From VBDM01 sp035519135 (GTDB taxonomy: Bacteria > Pseudomonadota > Gammaproteobacteria > Burkholderiales > SG8-39), in assembly GCA_035519135.1 (NCBI GenBank), contig DATIWX010000133.1, positions 62,001-126,000 on the forward strand: a stretch of DNA of 64,000 nt, in the 5' to 3' direction. Below, piece by piece: positions 40,219 to 50,929 of this stretch (position 1 is the stretch's first letter; every line of letters begins with the position of its first letter). Position numbers and translations under genes: made by a program. The notes beneath the pieces were generated by a model that saw only the letters and a list, made by a program, of their open reading frames with translations, was not told the origin of the DNA and ran no database searches.

Positions 40219-41367
40219 CTACCCGAGCTTTCTCACGACCCACCTGCCGCGGCTTCTTACGAGCTCGCGATCGCATTCGGGCACGACGGGCTCCGACGCG
40301 TGGCCGGGCAGCCGGACCACGACGATTTCCCCTGCGCGGCGCAGCTTGCGGATCGCGGCTGCGAGACCGGGGTCGCCGGCGTGGGGAGCCCGGATCGCCG
40401 CAACGCCGTTCTCGTCGGGTGCGCTGCGCGCGAGATCGCGCAGATCCATGCTGAATCCCGTCGCCGGGCGCGCTCGCCCGAAAGCCTTGCCGACTTCGTC
40501 GTAGCGCCCTCCCAGCGCGATCGCGTTGGCGACGCCCGGTGCGTAGGCCGCGAACACCGCCCCGCTGTGGTAGTGGTAGCCGCGGAGGTCGGCGAGATCC
40601 ACGGACACCGGGATTCTGTCGTTTCGCGAGAGCGCTTTCAGGTCGCGCAACGCGCGGTCGATCTCCGGATACCGGGGCAGAGCGCGGCGAGCGCGCTCGA
40701 TCACCGAACTGTCCCCGTACAGCTCCGGCAGGGCGAGCAAGGACGCGCGAGTCGTCTTGGAGAGGGAATCCGTCGCCGCGCGCAGCGCGGGCAGATCCTT
40801 GGCCTGCAGCGCCTCGTAGAGCTCGGATTCCAGCTCCCCGGTGACGCCGCCGCGCCGGCAGATCGAGCGAAACACCGCGACGTGCCCGATATCCAGCCGC
40901 GCCTCCGAAACGCCGCACGCCGCGAGCGACTCGGCGAGCAGCTGCTGGATCTCCAGATCGCTCTCTATTCCGGAGTGGCCGTAGATCTCGGCTCCGATCT
41001 GCAGGGGTTCGCGGGTCGAGTCGAGCCCCCGCGGGCGGGCAAGCAGTACGCTTCCCGCGTAGCACAGCCGTGCGACGCCCTTCCGGTTGAGCAGGTGCGC
41101 GTCAATCCGCGCCACCTGGGGCGTAATGTCGGCGCGCACGCCCATCATCCTGCCCGAGAGCTGGTCGACCAGCTTGAAGGTGCGCAGATCCAGATCGTGC
41201 CCGGTCCCCGTCAGGAGCGACTCCATGTACTCCAGCATGGGAGGAATCACCAGCTCGTAGCCATGGACGCGGAACAGCTCAAGCAGCCTCGCGCGCATGG
41301 CGTCTATGCGCTGCGCCTGTGGCGGCAGGATGTCTTCGAGATTTTCCGGGAGAAGCCAGTTGCGCAC
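40219..41367 (-). CDS. hisZ: ATP phosphoribosyltransferase regulatory subunit HisZ
   Basis: 382 residues, a histidyl-tRNA-synthetase paralogue that makes short-form HisG active and histidine-sensitive. N-terminal WLLPENLEDILPPQAQRIDAMRARLLELFRVHGYELVIPPMLEY; motif 2-like region DITPQVARIDAHLL; GGRYDEVGKAFGRARPATGFSMDL near the C-terminus. It is shorter than HisS (48312-49598) and lacks its anticodon-binding domain. Confidence 0.95.
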   Translation of the reverse strand: MRNWLLPENLEDILPPQAQRIDAMRARLLELFRVHGYELVIPPMLEYMESLLTGTGHDLDLRTFKLVDQLSGRMMGVRADITPQVARIDAHLLNRKGVARLCYAGSVLLARPRGLDSTREPLQIGAEIYGHSGIESDLEIQQLLAESLAACGVSEARLDIGHVAVFRSICRRGGVTGELESELYEALQAKDLPALRAATDSLSKTTRASLLALPELYGDSSVIERARRALPRYPEIDRALRDLKALSRNDRIPVSVDLADLRGYHYHSGAVFAAYAPGVANAIALGGRYDEVGKAFGRARPATGFSMDLRDLARSAPDENGVAAIRAPHAGDPGLAAAIRKLRRAGEIVVVRLPGHASEPVVPECDRELVRSRGRWVVRKLG

Positions 41368-41374
41368 GCTGCCC

Positions 41375-41560
41375 CTAGCGGACGAAATAGAGAATCAGCA
41401 GACCGGCCAGCATCGAGGACAGCCCGAAGAACCGTATCTGGCCGTCAGTGAACTCCGTGATGCGGCGGAAGGTGTCGCGCCATAGCGTCGGCAGGAGAAA
41501 AGGGAGTACGCCCTCGATGATCAGCATCAGGGCGAACGCCATGATGAAGGTCGTGCCCAT
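41375..41560 (-). CDS. DUF2065 small membrane protein
   Basis: 61 residues with two membrane helices (FIMAFALMLIIEGVLPFLLP; RFFGLSSMLAGLLILYFVR) separated by a short charged loop (RDTFRRITEFTDGQI). This is the DUF2065/YjeT type, regularly found directly after hflC. It abuts the hflC stop. Function unknown. Confidence 0.85.
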   Translation of the reverse strand: MGTTFIMAFALMLIIEGVLPFLLPTLWRDTFRRITEFTDGQIRFFGLSSMLAGLLILYFVR

Positions 41561-42448
41561 TCACTTGCCGCCCCTTCCCGGGTTCTTGAAGTACTTGAAG
41601 AACTCCGAATTGGGATCGAGCACCAGGACGTCACTCTTGTTCTTGAAGCTCGCGCGATAGGCCTCAAGGCTGCGATAGAAGGAGTAGAACTCCGGGTTCT
41701 CCTTGAACGCGCGGGCGTAGGTCGCCGTCGCCTTGGCGTCGCCTTCGCCCTGGATGCGTTGCGCGGTGCGATAGGCTTGCGCGATGATTACCTCGCGCTG
41801 CTTGTCGGCGTCCGCGCGTATCTTCTCCGCTTCGGCGGATCCGTTCGAGCGCAATTCGGAGGCGACGCGCTTGCGCTCGGACTCCATCCGCCGGTAGACG
41901 TCGGCGCTGACCTCCTGCGGAAGGTCGACGCGCTTCAGCCTGACGTCGACGACCTGGATGCCGAGCGAGCGGACGTCCGTATCCACCTTGTCCCGCACCG
42001 TGTTCATGATCTCGTGACGCTCGCCCGACACGACGTCGTGCACCGTGCGCTTGCCGAATTCCTCCCGCAACAGGCCGGTCACCGTCTGATTGATCCGCCG
42101 GGCGGCCGCGATCTCGTCACCGCCCACCGAGGCCACCGAGACGTAGTACTTTCTGACGTCGATGATGCGCCATTTGACGAAGGCGTCGACCAGTACCGGC
42201 TTGTTCTCGGCCGTGATGAAGCTCTGCGGCTCAGGGTCGTCCCAAGTGAGGATGCGCGTGTCGAAATAGCGCACGTTCTGGATCAACGGCCACTTGAAAT
42301 GCAGCCCGGGTTCCTCGACGACGTCCTTGACCTCGCCAAGCTGAAACACGATGGCCCGCTGCCGCTGGTCGACCGTAAACGCCGACAGGCTCAGCAGGAG
42401 CAACGCTCCCACCGCCAGCGCGATGACCATGCCGAGACGGCTGTTCAT
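41561..42448 (-). CDS. hflC: HflC, SPFH-domain regulator of FtsH
   Basis: 295 residues: one N-terminal membrane helix (MVIALAVGALLLLSLSAFTVD), then the SPFH/band-7 domain (RAIVFQLGEVKDVVEEPGLHFKWPLIQNVRYFD) and a coiled coil (ERKRVASELRSNGSAEAEKIRADADKQ in pattern). Forms the periplasmic HflKC complex around FtsH. Start overlaps the hflK stop (ATGA). Confidence 0.96.
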   Translation of the reverse strand: MNSRLGMVIALAVGALLLLSLSAFTVDQRQRAIVFQLGEVKDVVEEPGLHFKWPLIQNVRYFDTRILTWDDPEPQSFITAENKPVLVDAFVKWRIIDVRKYYVSVASVGGDEIAAARRINQTVTGLLREEFGKRTVHDVVSGERHEIMNTVRDKVDTDVRSLGIQVVDVRLKRVDLPQEVSADVYRRMESERKRVASELRSNGSAEAEKIRADADKQREVIIAQAYRTAQRIQGEGDAKATATYARAFKENPEFYSFYRSLEAYRASFKNKSDVLVLDPNSEFFKYFKNPGRGGK

Positions 42449-43632
42449 GGCCGCTCCCCGCGCTCGCGCCCGCGCAAGGTGTCGCGCGAGCGGGCGCCGC
42501 TGTCCGTAGGCGCGGACGCTTCCGGAGCCTGCACGGACCGCGACGAGCCGAGCGCCTCGGGCAGCGTCGCTCCCGACATCTGGATGATCTTGTCGAGCGG
42601 CAAGTACAGCAGATTGCTGCCCGCCTTGGCGTCGATGAGGATCTTCGAGGTATTCGCCAGCATCTGCTGGACGGTGTCGAGATAGAGCCGCTCCCGCGTC
42701 ACTTGCGGCGCGTTGTTGTACTCGACCAGGACCTGGCGGAACCTCGAGGCTTCACCTTCGGCATTGGCCATCACCCGCTGCTTGTAGCCTTCGGCCTCGA
42801 GCAGCAGCCGCGAAGCAACGCCGCCCGCCTTCGGGACCACGTCGTTGAAATACGCCTGCCCTTCGTTCTTCAGGCGCTCGCGATCCTGGTTGGCCTTCAC
42901 CGCATCGTAGAACGCCGCCTGAACCTGCTCGGGCGGCTGCACGTTCTGGATATTCACGTTACTGATGTGTATGCCGGTCTTGTAGCGGTCCAGGATCTCC
43001 TGCATGATCGGCATGGTCTTCGCGACGACAGCCTGGCCCTGATTCAGCATCTGATCCATCTTGCTCTTGCCGACGACCTCGCGCAGCGCCGTCTCGGCGG
43101 CCTGAAGCACGCTGTCCTCCGGCTGGCGGTTGTTGAACAGATAATCCTTCGCGTCCTTGATCGTATACTGAACCGCCATCTGGATATCGACGATGTTCTC
43201 GTCGTCGGTCAGCATCAGCGATTCCTTGAGCACCTTGGTCTTGACGTTGTTGCGATAGCCGACTTCGATCGTGCGCACGCTGGCCAGGTTCACGATTTCG
43301 TTGCTCTGTATCGGATAGGGCATGCGCCAGCGCAGACCCGCATTGGTGATTTCGGAGAATTTGCCGAAGGTGAGCACCACGCCGCGCTGGCCTTCGACCA
43401 CGATGTAGAAACCGCTCGCGAGCCAGGCGACGATCACCACCAGGATGAGCAGGCCGGCCCCTCCGCCCAGCTGCCTCATGTTCGGCGGTTCGCCCGAGTC
43501 CGAGCCCCCGCCGCCGCGCCGGCCGAACAGGGCGTTCAGCTTGCGGTTGAAGTTGCGCCACATCTCGTCGAGATCGGGCGGCCCTTCGTTGCCCCCGCCT
43601 CGCTTGCCCCATTGCGGGTCATTCAGTGACAT
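42445..43632 (-). CDS. hflK: HflK, SPFH-domain partner of HflC
   Basis: 395 residues from ATG 43632 (MSLNDPQWGKRGGG). Gly-rich cytoplasmic N-terminus, one membrane helix (GLLILVVIVAWLASGFYIV), SPFH domain (EGQRGVVLTFGKFSEITNAGLRWRMPYPIQ) and a long helical region, ending in a low-complexity Ser/Arg tail. With HflC it modulates the FtsH protease. Confidence 0.96.
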   Translation of the reverse strand: MSLNDPQWGKRGGGNEGPPDLDEMWRNFNRKLNALFGRRGGGGSDSGEPPNMRQLGGGAGLLILVVIVAWLASGFYIVVEGQRGVVLTFGKFSEITNAGLRWRMPYPIQSNEIVNLASVRTIEVGYRNNVKTKVLKESLMLTDDENIVDIQMAVQYTIKDAKDYLFNNRQPEDSVLQAAETALREVVGKSKMDQMLNQGQAVVAKTMPIMQEILDRYKTGIHISNVNIQNVQPPEQVQAAFYDAVKANQDRERLKNEGQAYFNDVVPKAGGVASRLLLEAEGYKQRVMANAEGEASRFRQVLVEYNNAPQVTRERLYLDTVQQMLANTSKILIDAKAGSNLLYLPLDKIIQMSGATLPEALGSSRSVQAPEASAPTDSGARSRDTLRGRERGERP

Positions 43633-43679
43633 AGAGAATCCCAGCTCCGCGGCAAACGACACCCCTGCCCCGACAGCCC

Positions 43680-44831
43680 CTAAGCTTCGGCGGCTTGGCG
43701 CTGCACATCCATCGAATTTGGCGGGCTCGCCGGAGATGTCCTCGAGGCGGCTGCCTCGATCAGGGCCCGGCGCAGACCATCCACGCCGTCGCCCGTCTTC
43801 GCGCTTAGACGAACGCGCAGAATTCTATCATATTCGTCGCGGTCGACTCCGGCCTCCAGGCCATTGCGGTCGATCTTGTTCCACACGAGGACGCGTGGAA
43901 TCGCGCCTGCCCCGATCTCGGAGAGGACCTTGTCGACCTCCTCGATCTGCGCTTCCCGCGCCCCGCTCGCCGCATCGACGACGTGCAGGAGAAGGTCCGC
44001 GTGGATTGCCTCCTCGAGCGTCGCCCTGAAGGCCGCGATCAGGGTGTGCGGCAGATCCCGGATGAAGCCGACCGTGTCGGAGATCGCGACATTTCCGGCT
44101 TCGGGCAGGTAGAGCCGGCGCGTCGTCGTGTCGAGGGTCGCGAACAAGCGATTCTCGGCGAGCACTCCCGCGTGAGTCAGGGTGTTGAACAAGGTCGACT
44201 TGCCGGCATTGGTGTAGCCGACCAGCGATACGGTGAAGGCCCGGCCGCGCTCCCGGGCGCGCCGCTGCACCTCGTGGCGCCGGCGGAGCTTGGCGAGCTT
44301 GTCCTTGAGCACCTTGACTCGCGTCGCGATGAGCCGCCGGTCCACCTCGAGCTGGGTCTCGCCCATCCCCGAGAGAAAACCGCGGCCGCCCCGTTGCCGT
44401 TCGAGGTGCGTCCATCCGCGCACCAGGCGCGTCGCCGCGTACTCCAGCCGCGCAAGCTCGACCTGGAGCTTGCCCTCGTGGCTCCTCGCCCGCTGGGCGA
44501 AGATGTCGAGGATCAGGCGCGTGCGGTCGACGACCGGATGACCGAGCGCTTTCTCGAGATTGCGCTCCTGAACCGGAGACAGGGCGTGGTTGAAAATCGC
44601 CAGCGACGCGCCCTGCTCGTTCAGAACCCGCTTGATCTCTTCGACTTTGCCCGAACCGGCGTAGTACGCCGGATCAGGACGATCGCGGCGCCCGCGCACG
44701 ACGGCGCGGGCGCGGATTCCCGCACTCGCGGCGAGCAGGCCGAGTTCTTCGAGGCCTTCCGTGTAGCCGCCGCCGCCGAAATCCAGCCCGACCAGGACGG
44801 CGTCTTCTCTGCCCGGCGAACGCTCAATCAT
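43680..44831 (-). CDS. hflX: GTPase HflX
   Basis: 383 residues. N-terminal HflX domain (GLDFGGGGYTEGLEELGLLAASAG; RPDPAYYAGSGKVEEIK), a glycine-rich linker (ERQRGGRGFLSGMGETQLEVDRR), then the G domain with VGYTNAGKSTLFN, DTVGFIRDLP and NKID. A ribosome-associated GTPase that rescues stalled or heat-damaged ribosomes. It follows hfq, as usual. Confidence 0.97.
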   Translation of the reverse strand: MIERSPGREDAVLVGLDFGGGGYTEGLEELGLLAASAGIRARAVVRGRRDRPDPAYYAGSGKVEEIKRVLNEQGASLAIFNHALSPVQERNLEKALGHPVVDRTRLILDIFAQRARSHEGKLQVELARLEYAATRLVRGWTHLERQRGGRGFLSGMGETQLEVDRRLIATRVKVLKDKLAKLRRRHEVQRRARERGRAFTVSLVGYTNAGKSTLFNTLTHAGVLAENRLFATLDTTTRRLYLPEAGNVAISDTVGFIRDLPHTLIAAFRATLEEAIHADLLLHVVDAASGAREAQIEEVDKVLSEIGAGAIPRVLVWNKIDRNGLEAGVDRDEYDRILRVRLSAKTGDGVDGLRRALIEAAASRTSPASPPNSMDVQRQAAEA

Positions 44832-44863
44832 CGAGCCGGATCAGAGGCGAAAACGCGGTGAAA

Positions 44864-45109
44864 TCAGGCTTCTGGAGACGCCGAATGGTCGACCGCCAGA
44901 TTGACTGCACGGGAGGGAACGACGGTGGAGATGGCGTGCTTGTAGACCATCTGCGTCACGGTGTTCTTGAGGAGCACGACGTACTGGTCGAAGGACTCGA
45001 TCTGCCCCTGAAGCTTGATGCCATTGACAAGGTAGATCGACACCGGAACATGCTCCTTACGCAGGGTATTCAGGAACGGATCTTGTAGCAATTGTCCTTT
45101 GTTGCTCAT
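44864..45109 (-). CDS. hfq: RNA chaperone Hfq
   Basis: 81 residues. Sm1 motif GQLLQDPFLNTLRKEHVPVSIYLVNGIKLQG and Sm2 region VLLKNTVTQMVYKHAISTVVP, with the YKHAIS stretch at the proximal RNA face. It binds sRNAs and mRNAs as a hexamer. First gene of hfq-hflX-hflK-hflC; the 139 bp upstream to der contain no gene. Confidence 0.98.
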   Translation of the reverse strand: MSNKGQLLQDPFLNTLRKEHVPVSIYLVNGIKLQGQIESFDQYVVLLKNTVTQMVYKHAISTVVPSRAVNLAVDHSASPEA

Positions 45110-45248
45110 GGGTTACCCCGGATGGGTCTTATTTGAAGCTGTACTGTATCGGGTTTTTCGGGAAATGCCAATGTACTGCATCAGCTCGAAGTGCTTTTGA
45201 ATCCGTGAGTTCCGCGCGCCATGCCCGCGGCGACAGTGCTTAGAGGGA

Positions 45249-46565
45249 TCAGTCGACGAAAGGGTTCCGGCCGCTCTTGAATTCGATCCGCAGCGGCGTG
45301 CCTTCGAGACGGAAGACCTTCCGGAAATCGGCCTCGAGGTAGCGACGGTAGCTCTCGGGCACGGCGCTCAGAGCGGTTCCGTGCACCACCACGATAGGCG
45401 GATTGCTCCCCCCCTGATGCGCGTAGCGCAGCTTGGGCCGCGAGTACCCCGCGCGCGGCGGCGCCTGCTTCTCCACGGCGGCAATGAGCGCGCGCGTCAG
45501 CTTGGGAGTGGGGAGCTTCGCCATCGCCGCCCGGTAGGCGGCGTCCACCGAAGCGAGCAGACGCGCGACGCCCCGGCCTTCGCGAGCGGAGATGTAATGA
45601 AAATGCGCGAACGACAGGAACCGCAGCTTGCGTGCGATGGCGCGCTTCACCGTTTCGCGCGCGTCGGCGTCAAGCCCGTCCCACTTGTTCACCGCGACCA
45701 CCACCGCCCGCCCCCTTTCGAGGATGAACCCGGCGATGTGGGCATCCTGGTCCGAGATATCGCTCTGGGCGTCGAGCACGAGGATGGCGACGTTGGCGCG
45801 ATCGATGGCCTGCAGCGTCTTCACCACGGAAAACTTCTCGACGCTCTCGAAAACCCTCCCGCGCCGCCTCAGCCCGGCAGTATCGACGAGTACGTAGCGC
45901 CGGCCCTTCAGCGTGAGCTCCACATCGATCGCATCGCGCGTGGTGCCGGGCTGGTCGAACGTCACCACCCGCTCCTCTCCGACAAGGGTGTTCACGAGAG
46001 TGGACTTTCCCGCGTTCGGGCGGCCGACCACTGCGACGCGGACGGCGCCGTCGGCCTGCTCGCGTTCTTCCTCGGCCGGGAGTCCCGCGAGCGCCGCCTC
46101 CACCAGGTCGGTCACCCCCTCGCCGTGCTCGGCGGAGATCGCCTGCGGCGCGCCCAGCCCCAATTCGTGGAATTCGGCGTTGGCCAATTCATGGTTCATG
46201 CCCTCGGCCTTGTTGACCGCGATGACCACGCGCCGGCCGGTCCGCCGCAGCTCTTCCGCGATGGTGCGGTCCTGCGCGGTGAGGCCCTCGCGCGCGTCGG
46301 TGACGAGCACGATCACGTCGGCCTCCGCGATCGCGGTTCGCACCTGCTTGGCCATTTCGACGAACACCCCTTGCCCCTCCGGCTCCAGCCCCCCGGTGTC
46401 CACCACCAGGTACCCGCGTCCGCCGAGGCGCCCGGCGCCGTAGTGGCGGTCGCGCGTCAGGCCCGGTACATCGGCCACGAGCGCGTCGCGAGTCCGCGTG
46501 AGCCGGTTGAACAAGGTGGACTTGCCGACGTTGGGCCTGCCGACGATCACCAGTGTGGGTTTCAT
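45249..46565 (-). CDS. der: Ribosome biogenesis GTPase Der (EngA)
   Basis: 438 residues with two tandem G domains: GRPNVGKSTLFN near residue 8 and GRPNAGKSTLVN near 184, each with DTGG or DTAG switch segments and NKxD motifs, followed by the KH-like C-terminal domain. Essential for 50S assembly. Two bases separate its start from the bamB stop. Confidence 0.98.
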   Translation of the reverse strand: MKPTLVIVGRPNVGKSTLFNRLTRTRDALVADVPGLTRDRHYGAGRLGGRGYLVVDTGGLEPEGQGVFVEMAKQVRTAIAEADVIVLVTDAREGLTAQDRTIAEELRRTGRRVVIAVNKAEGMNHELANAEFHELGLGAPQAISAEHGEGVTDLVEAALAGLPAEEEREQADGAVRVAVVGRPNAGKSTLVNTLVGEERVVTFDQPGTTRDAIDVELTLKGRRYVLVDTAGLRRRGRVFESVEKFSVVKTLQAIDRANVAILVLDAQSDISDQDAHIAGFILERGRAVVVAVNKWDGLDADARETVKRAIARKLRFLSFAHFHYISAREGRGVARLLASVDAAYRAAMAKLPTPKLTRALIAAVEKQAPPRAGYSRPKLRYAHQGGSNPPIVVVHGTALSAVPESYRRYLEADFRKVFRLEGTPLRIEFKSGRNPFVD

Positions 46566-46567
46566 GC

Positions 46568-47683
46568 CTACCGCAGGCTCAGGGCGTAGAGGTTGCCCTC
46601 CTGCGTCTGCACCAGCAAGCCCTGCTCGAGCCGCAGGATAGACGAACGGATCGGGCTACCGTCGGTGGCGGCTCGGCCGACGAACGCGCCGGTTTCTCGC
46701 GACAGGAAATGCACGTACCCTTCAACGTCTCCCACCGCCACCACGTCCCCCAGCGGAAGCGGAGCGGTGAGACGCCTCAGGAACAGGCGATCCTGCTTCC
46801 AGATCGTCGCGCCGCCGGCGCGATCCAGGGCCTGCACGGCCCCTTTGTCGTCGCTGACGAATACGTAACGCGCATCGAGCGCCAGCCCGGCCGTGCTCGA
46901 CAGTTCGCGCGACCACAAGACGTTGCCGTTCACCCCGTCGAAGCAGCCGATCTTGCCCTGATAGGCCACCGCGCACACTTCGCGCTCGGCCACCACCGGA
47001 ACCCCGACCACATCGGTGACGCGCTCGAGCTCGGTCGCACCCCGGGGCAGCGACACCGTGGTTTCCCAGCGTACCGCGCCGTTGGCGAGCACGATCGACA
47101 CGAGCTTGCCCCCGGCAAACCCGGTCAGAAGATTGCCGCGGTCGGCCGCCATCCCTACGGGGGAGCGGACCGAGAGGGGCGGACTGGTCCGCTGGTACAG
47201 CCAACGCCGCTTGCCGTCTTTCGCATCGAGCGCGAACAGGCGACCATCCCCGGTCCGCACGATCACCAGATCCCCCGTCACCACGGGGGCGGACAGCACT
47301 TCGCTCGAAACGCGTGCCCGCCACGCCACTGCGCCCTTGGCCGCGTCGAGCACGATGACCTCTCCTTCGAAGGTCCCGACAGCGACCAGGGTTCCGTCGG
47401 AACCCACCCCGCCTGAAAGCGTCTGCTCCAAGCCGACGCGCCACGCTTCTGCCCCTGTCGCCGCGTCGAAGCGCGCGACCGTGCCGTCCTGGGCAGCGGC
47501 GAACACGGCTCCGCCGACCACGGTCGGAAATAGGATCGCGTCTTCCGCCCGACCGACGCTGGCCCACCACACGAAGCGCAGCGGGATGCTCGACGGCAGG
47601 TCGGTGAGCTCGGCCATCTGCGGCCCGGACGGGCCCGAGCATGCGGCAAGCGCAATCGCGCCCGCGAGAAGAATCCGCCGCAT
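46568..47683 (-). CDS. bamB: Outer-membrane assembly lipoprotein BamB
   Basis: 371 residues. Lipoprotein signal MRRILLAGAIALAAC with the lipobox ending at Cys15. A beta-propeller of PQQ-like repeats follows (for example GGAVFAAAQDGTVARFDAATGAEAWRV; VQALDRAGGATIWKQD). Part of the BAM complex that inserts outer-membrane proteins. ATG 47683 overlaps the yfgM stop (TGATG). Confidence 0.95.
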   Translation of the reverse strand: MRRILLAGAIALAACSGPSGPQMAELTDLPSSIPLRFVWWASVGRAEDAILFPTVVGGAVFAAAQDGTVARFDAATGAEAWRVGLEQTLSGGVGSDGTLVAVGTFEGEVIVLDAAKGAVAWRARVSSEVLSAPVVTGDLVIVRTGDGRLFALDAKDGKRRWLYQRTSPPLSVRSPVGMAADRGNLLTGFAGGKLVSIVLANGAVRWETTVSLPRGATELERVTDVVGVPVVAEREVCAVAYQGKIGCFDGVNGNVLWSRELSSTAGLALDARYVFVSDDKGAVQALDRAGGATIWKQDRLFLRRLTAPLPLGDVVAVGDVEGYVHFLSRETGAFVGRAATDGSPIRSSILRLEQGLLVQTQEGNLYALSLR

Positions 47684-48311
47684 CACCCCGCTCCGAGCGC
47701 CTCGAGCTTGAGGCGCAGGCCCTCGCGCAGAGGACCCGCTTCGGCCTTCTCCAGAGCGGCCTTGTAGGCCGCGCGCGCATCCGCGCGCTTGTTTTGCGTC
47801 ATCAGGATGTCGCCGCGCTGTGCGGCGTACAGGGACTCGAAGCCGGGATGAGGCTTTCCCTCGAGAGCCTTCAGGGCCGCGTCCGGGTCCTTGTCGTCGA
47901 GCAGCACACTCGCGAGCCTGAGAGCCGCGATAGAGCGAATCTCGTCGCTTCTTGCGTGCTCGATCACCCACTGGAGCTGGGCGCGCGCGGTCTTCAGGTC
48001 GCCGGCCTGGAACTGGACTTTGGCCGAGACCAGCGCCGCGAGTGGCGCGTAGGCGCTGCGCGGGTAGTTTTCGAGAATCGCGCCCGCCGTCTCCTGCGTG
48101 GCCTTGAGGTCATTGGCGCGAGCCGCCTTTTGCAGGGTGTCGTAGAGCGCCGCCGCCTGCGCGGCCTGCGAGCGCTGGTACCAGACCCAGCCGTTCCACG
48201 CTGCGACTGCGCCGGCCACGAGGATCGCGGCCAGGGCGACGCCGCCGCCATGCTCCTTCCACCACGCCTTCAGTGCGGCCAGCTGTTCCTGTTCCTCCAG
48301 ATCGTATGTGC

Positions 48312-48315
<4 letters not shown>
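47683..48315 (-). CDS. yfgM: YfgM-like tetratricopeptide membrane protein
   Basis: 210 residues. Short cytoplasmic N-terminus (YDLEEQEQLAALKAWWKEHGG), one membrane helix (VALAAILVAGAVAAWNGWVWY), then TPR-like helical repeats in the periplasm. YfgM is an accessory of the SecYEG translocon and periplasmic chaperone network. Located between hisS and bamB as in other proteobacteria; coupled to hisS by ATGA. Confidence 0.93.
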
Positions 48316-49598
<1,283 letters not shown>

Positions 49599-49617
49599 AT
49601 CGATTTGCCCGCGCCGC

Positions 49618-50898
49618 CTACACCGAGGCTTTGATCGGAATGCTTCTCTTCTTTTCGGCAGCCCCGCGTCGCATGCGCCCGCCAGGTCCGTAGGCCCCGC
49701 GGACGTATTCCTCGACCAGCTGCTGGAATTCCTCGGCGATGCGCTCTCCCTTCAAGGTCACGGTCTTTTCGCCGTCCACGTAGACCGGGGCGACCGGGCG
49801 CTCACCCGAGCCCGGAAGGCTGATGCCGATGTTGGCGTGCTTGCTCTCTCCGGGGCCGTTGACCACGCAACCCATCACCGCGACGTGCATGTCCTCCACG
49901 CCGGGATAGCGCTCGCGCCACCGCGGCATCTGCTCGCGCAGGAAGCGCTGGATCTTGCCGGCGAGCTCCTGGAAGGTGGTGCTGGTGGTGCGGCCGCAGC
50001 CTGGGCAGGCGATCACCAGTGGAGAGAACGAGCGCAAGCCCATGGTCTGGAGCAGCTCCTGAGCCACCACCACCTCGCGGGTCCGGTCTCCGCCCGGATC
50101 GGGCGTCAGCGAGATGCGGATCGTGTCGCCAATGCCCTCCTGCAGCAGAACGCCCAGCGCCGCGGTCGAAGCCACGATGCCCTTCGTTCCCATGCCCGCC
50201 TCGGTCAGCCCGAGATGCAGGGGATAGTCGCAGCGCCGGGCAAGCTCGCGATACACCGCGATGAGATCCTGGACTCCGCTCACCTTGCACGAGAGCACGA
50301 TGCGGTCTCCGGGCAAGCCGAGCTCCTCGGCTCGCGCCGCCGAGTCGAGCGCCGAGGCAACCAGCGCCTCGCGCGTGACCGCGTCGGAGTCGAGTGGCTC
50401 GACTGACCTGGCGTTCTCGTCCATGAGGCGCGCGAGCAACTCCTGGTCGAGGCTGCCCCAGTTCACACCGATCCTCACCGGCTTCTCGTAGCGGCACGCG
50501 ATCTCGATCATGGTCGCGAACTGCTCGTCGCGCTTGGCGCCCCGACCGACGTTGCCGGGGTTGATGCGGTACTTCGCCAGCGCCTTCGCGCAATCCGGAT
50601 GCTCGGCGAGCAGCTTGTGCCCGTTGAAGTGGAAATCGCCCACCAGCGGCACCTCGCATCCCATGGCGTCGAGGCGCTCCCGTATGCGCGGGACCTGCGC
50701 CGCCGCCTCCGAGGTATTGACCGTGATGCGGACGATTTCCGAGCCTGCGCGGGCGAGTTCGGCCACCTGCGCGGCGGTGCCTTGCGCGTCGGCGGTATCG
50801 GTATTGGTCATCGACTGCACCAGCACCGGCGCGCCCCCGCCGATGAGCGCGTCCGCGATGCGGACCTGGCGCGTAACGTGCCTCGCAATGCCGTTCAT
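49618..50898 (-). CDS. ispG: 4-hydroxy-3-methylbut-2-enyl diphosphate synthase (flavodoxin/ferredoxin), IspG
   Basis: 426 residues. TIM-barrel N-terminus (VRIADALIGGGAPVLVQSMTNTDT) and a C-terminal iron-sulfur domain with [4Fe-4S] ligands in ACPGCGRTTSTTF and MGCVVNGPGE. Penultimate enzyme of the MEP isoprenoid route; it takes electrons from flavodoxin or ferredoxin. Has the large central insert seen in proteobacterial IspG. Confidence 0.97.
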   Translation of the reverse strand: MNGIARHVTRQVRIADALIGGGAPVLVQSMTNTDTADAQGTAAQVAELARAGSEIVRITVNTSEAAAQVPRIRERLDAMGCEVPLVGDFHFNGHKLLAEHPDCAKALAKYRINPGNVGRGAKRDEQFATMIEIACRYEKPVRIGVNWGSLDQELLARLMDENARSVEPLDSDAVTREALVASALDSAARAEELGLPGDRIVLSCKVSGVQDLIAVYRELARRCDYPLHLGLTEAGMGTKGIVASTAALGVLLQEGIGDTIRISLTPDPGGDRTREVVVAQELLQTMGLRSFSPLVIACPGCGRTTSTTFQELAGKIQRFLREQMPRWRERYPGVEDMHVAVMGCVVNGPGESKHANIGISLPGSGERPVAPVYVDGEKTVTLKGERIAEEFQQLVEEYVRGAYGPGGRMRRGAAEKKRSIPIKASV

Positions 50899-50929
50899 GT
50901 GGCTTTCACTCCAAGCGCTCAGTCTAGTC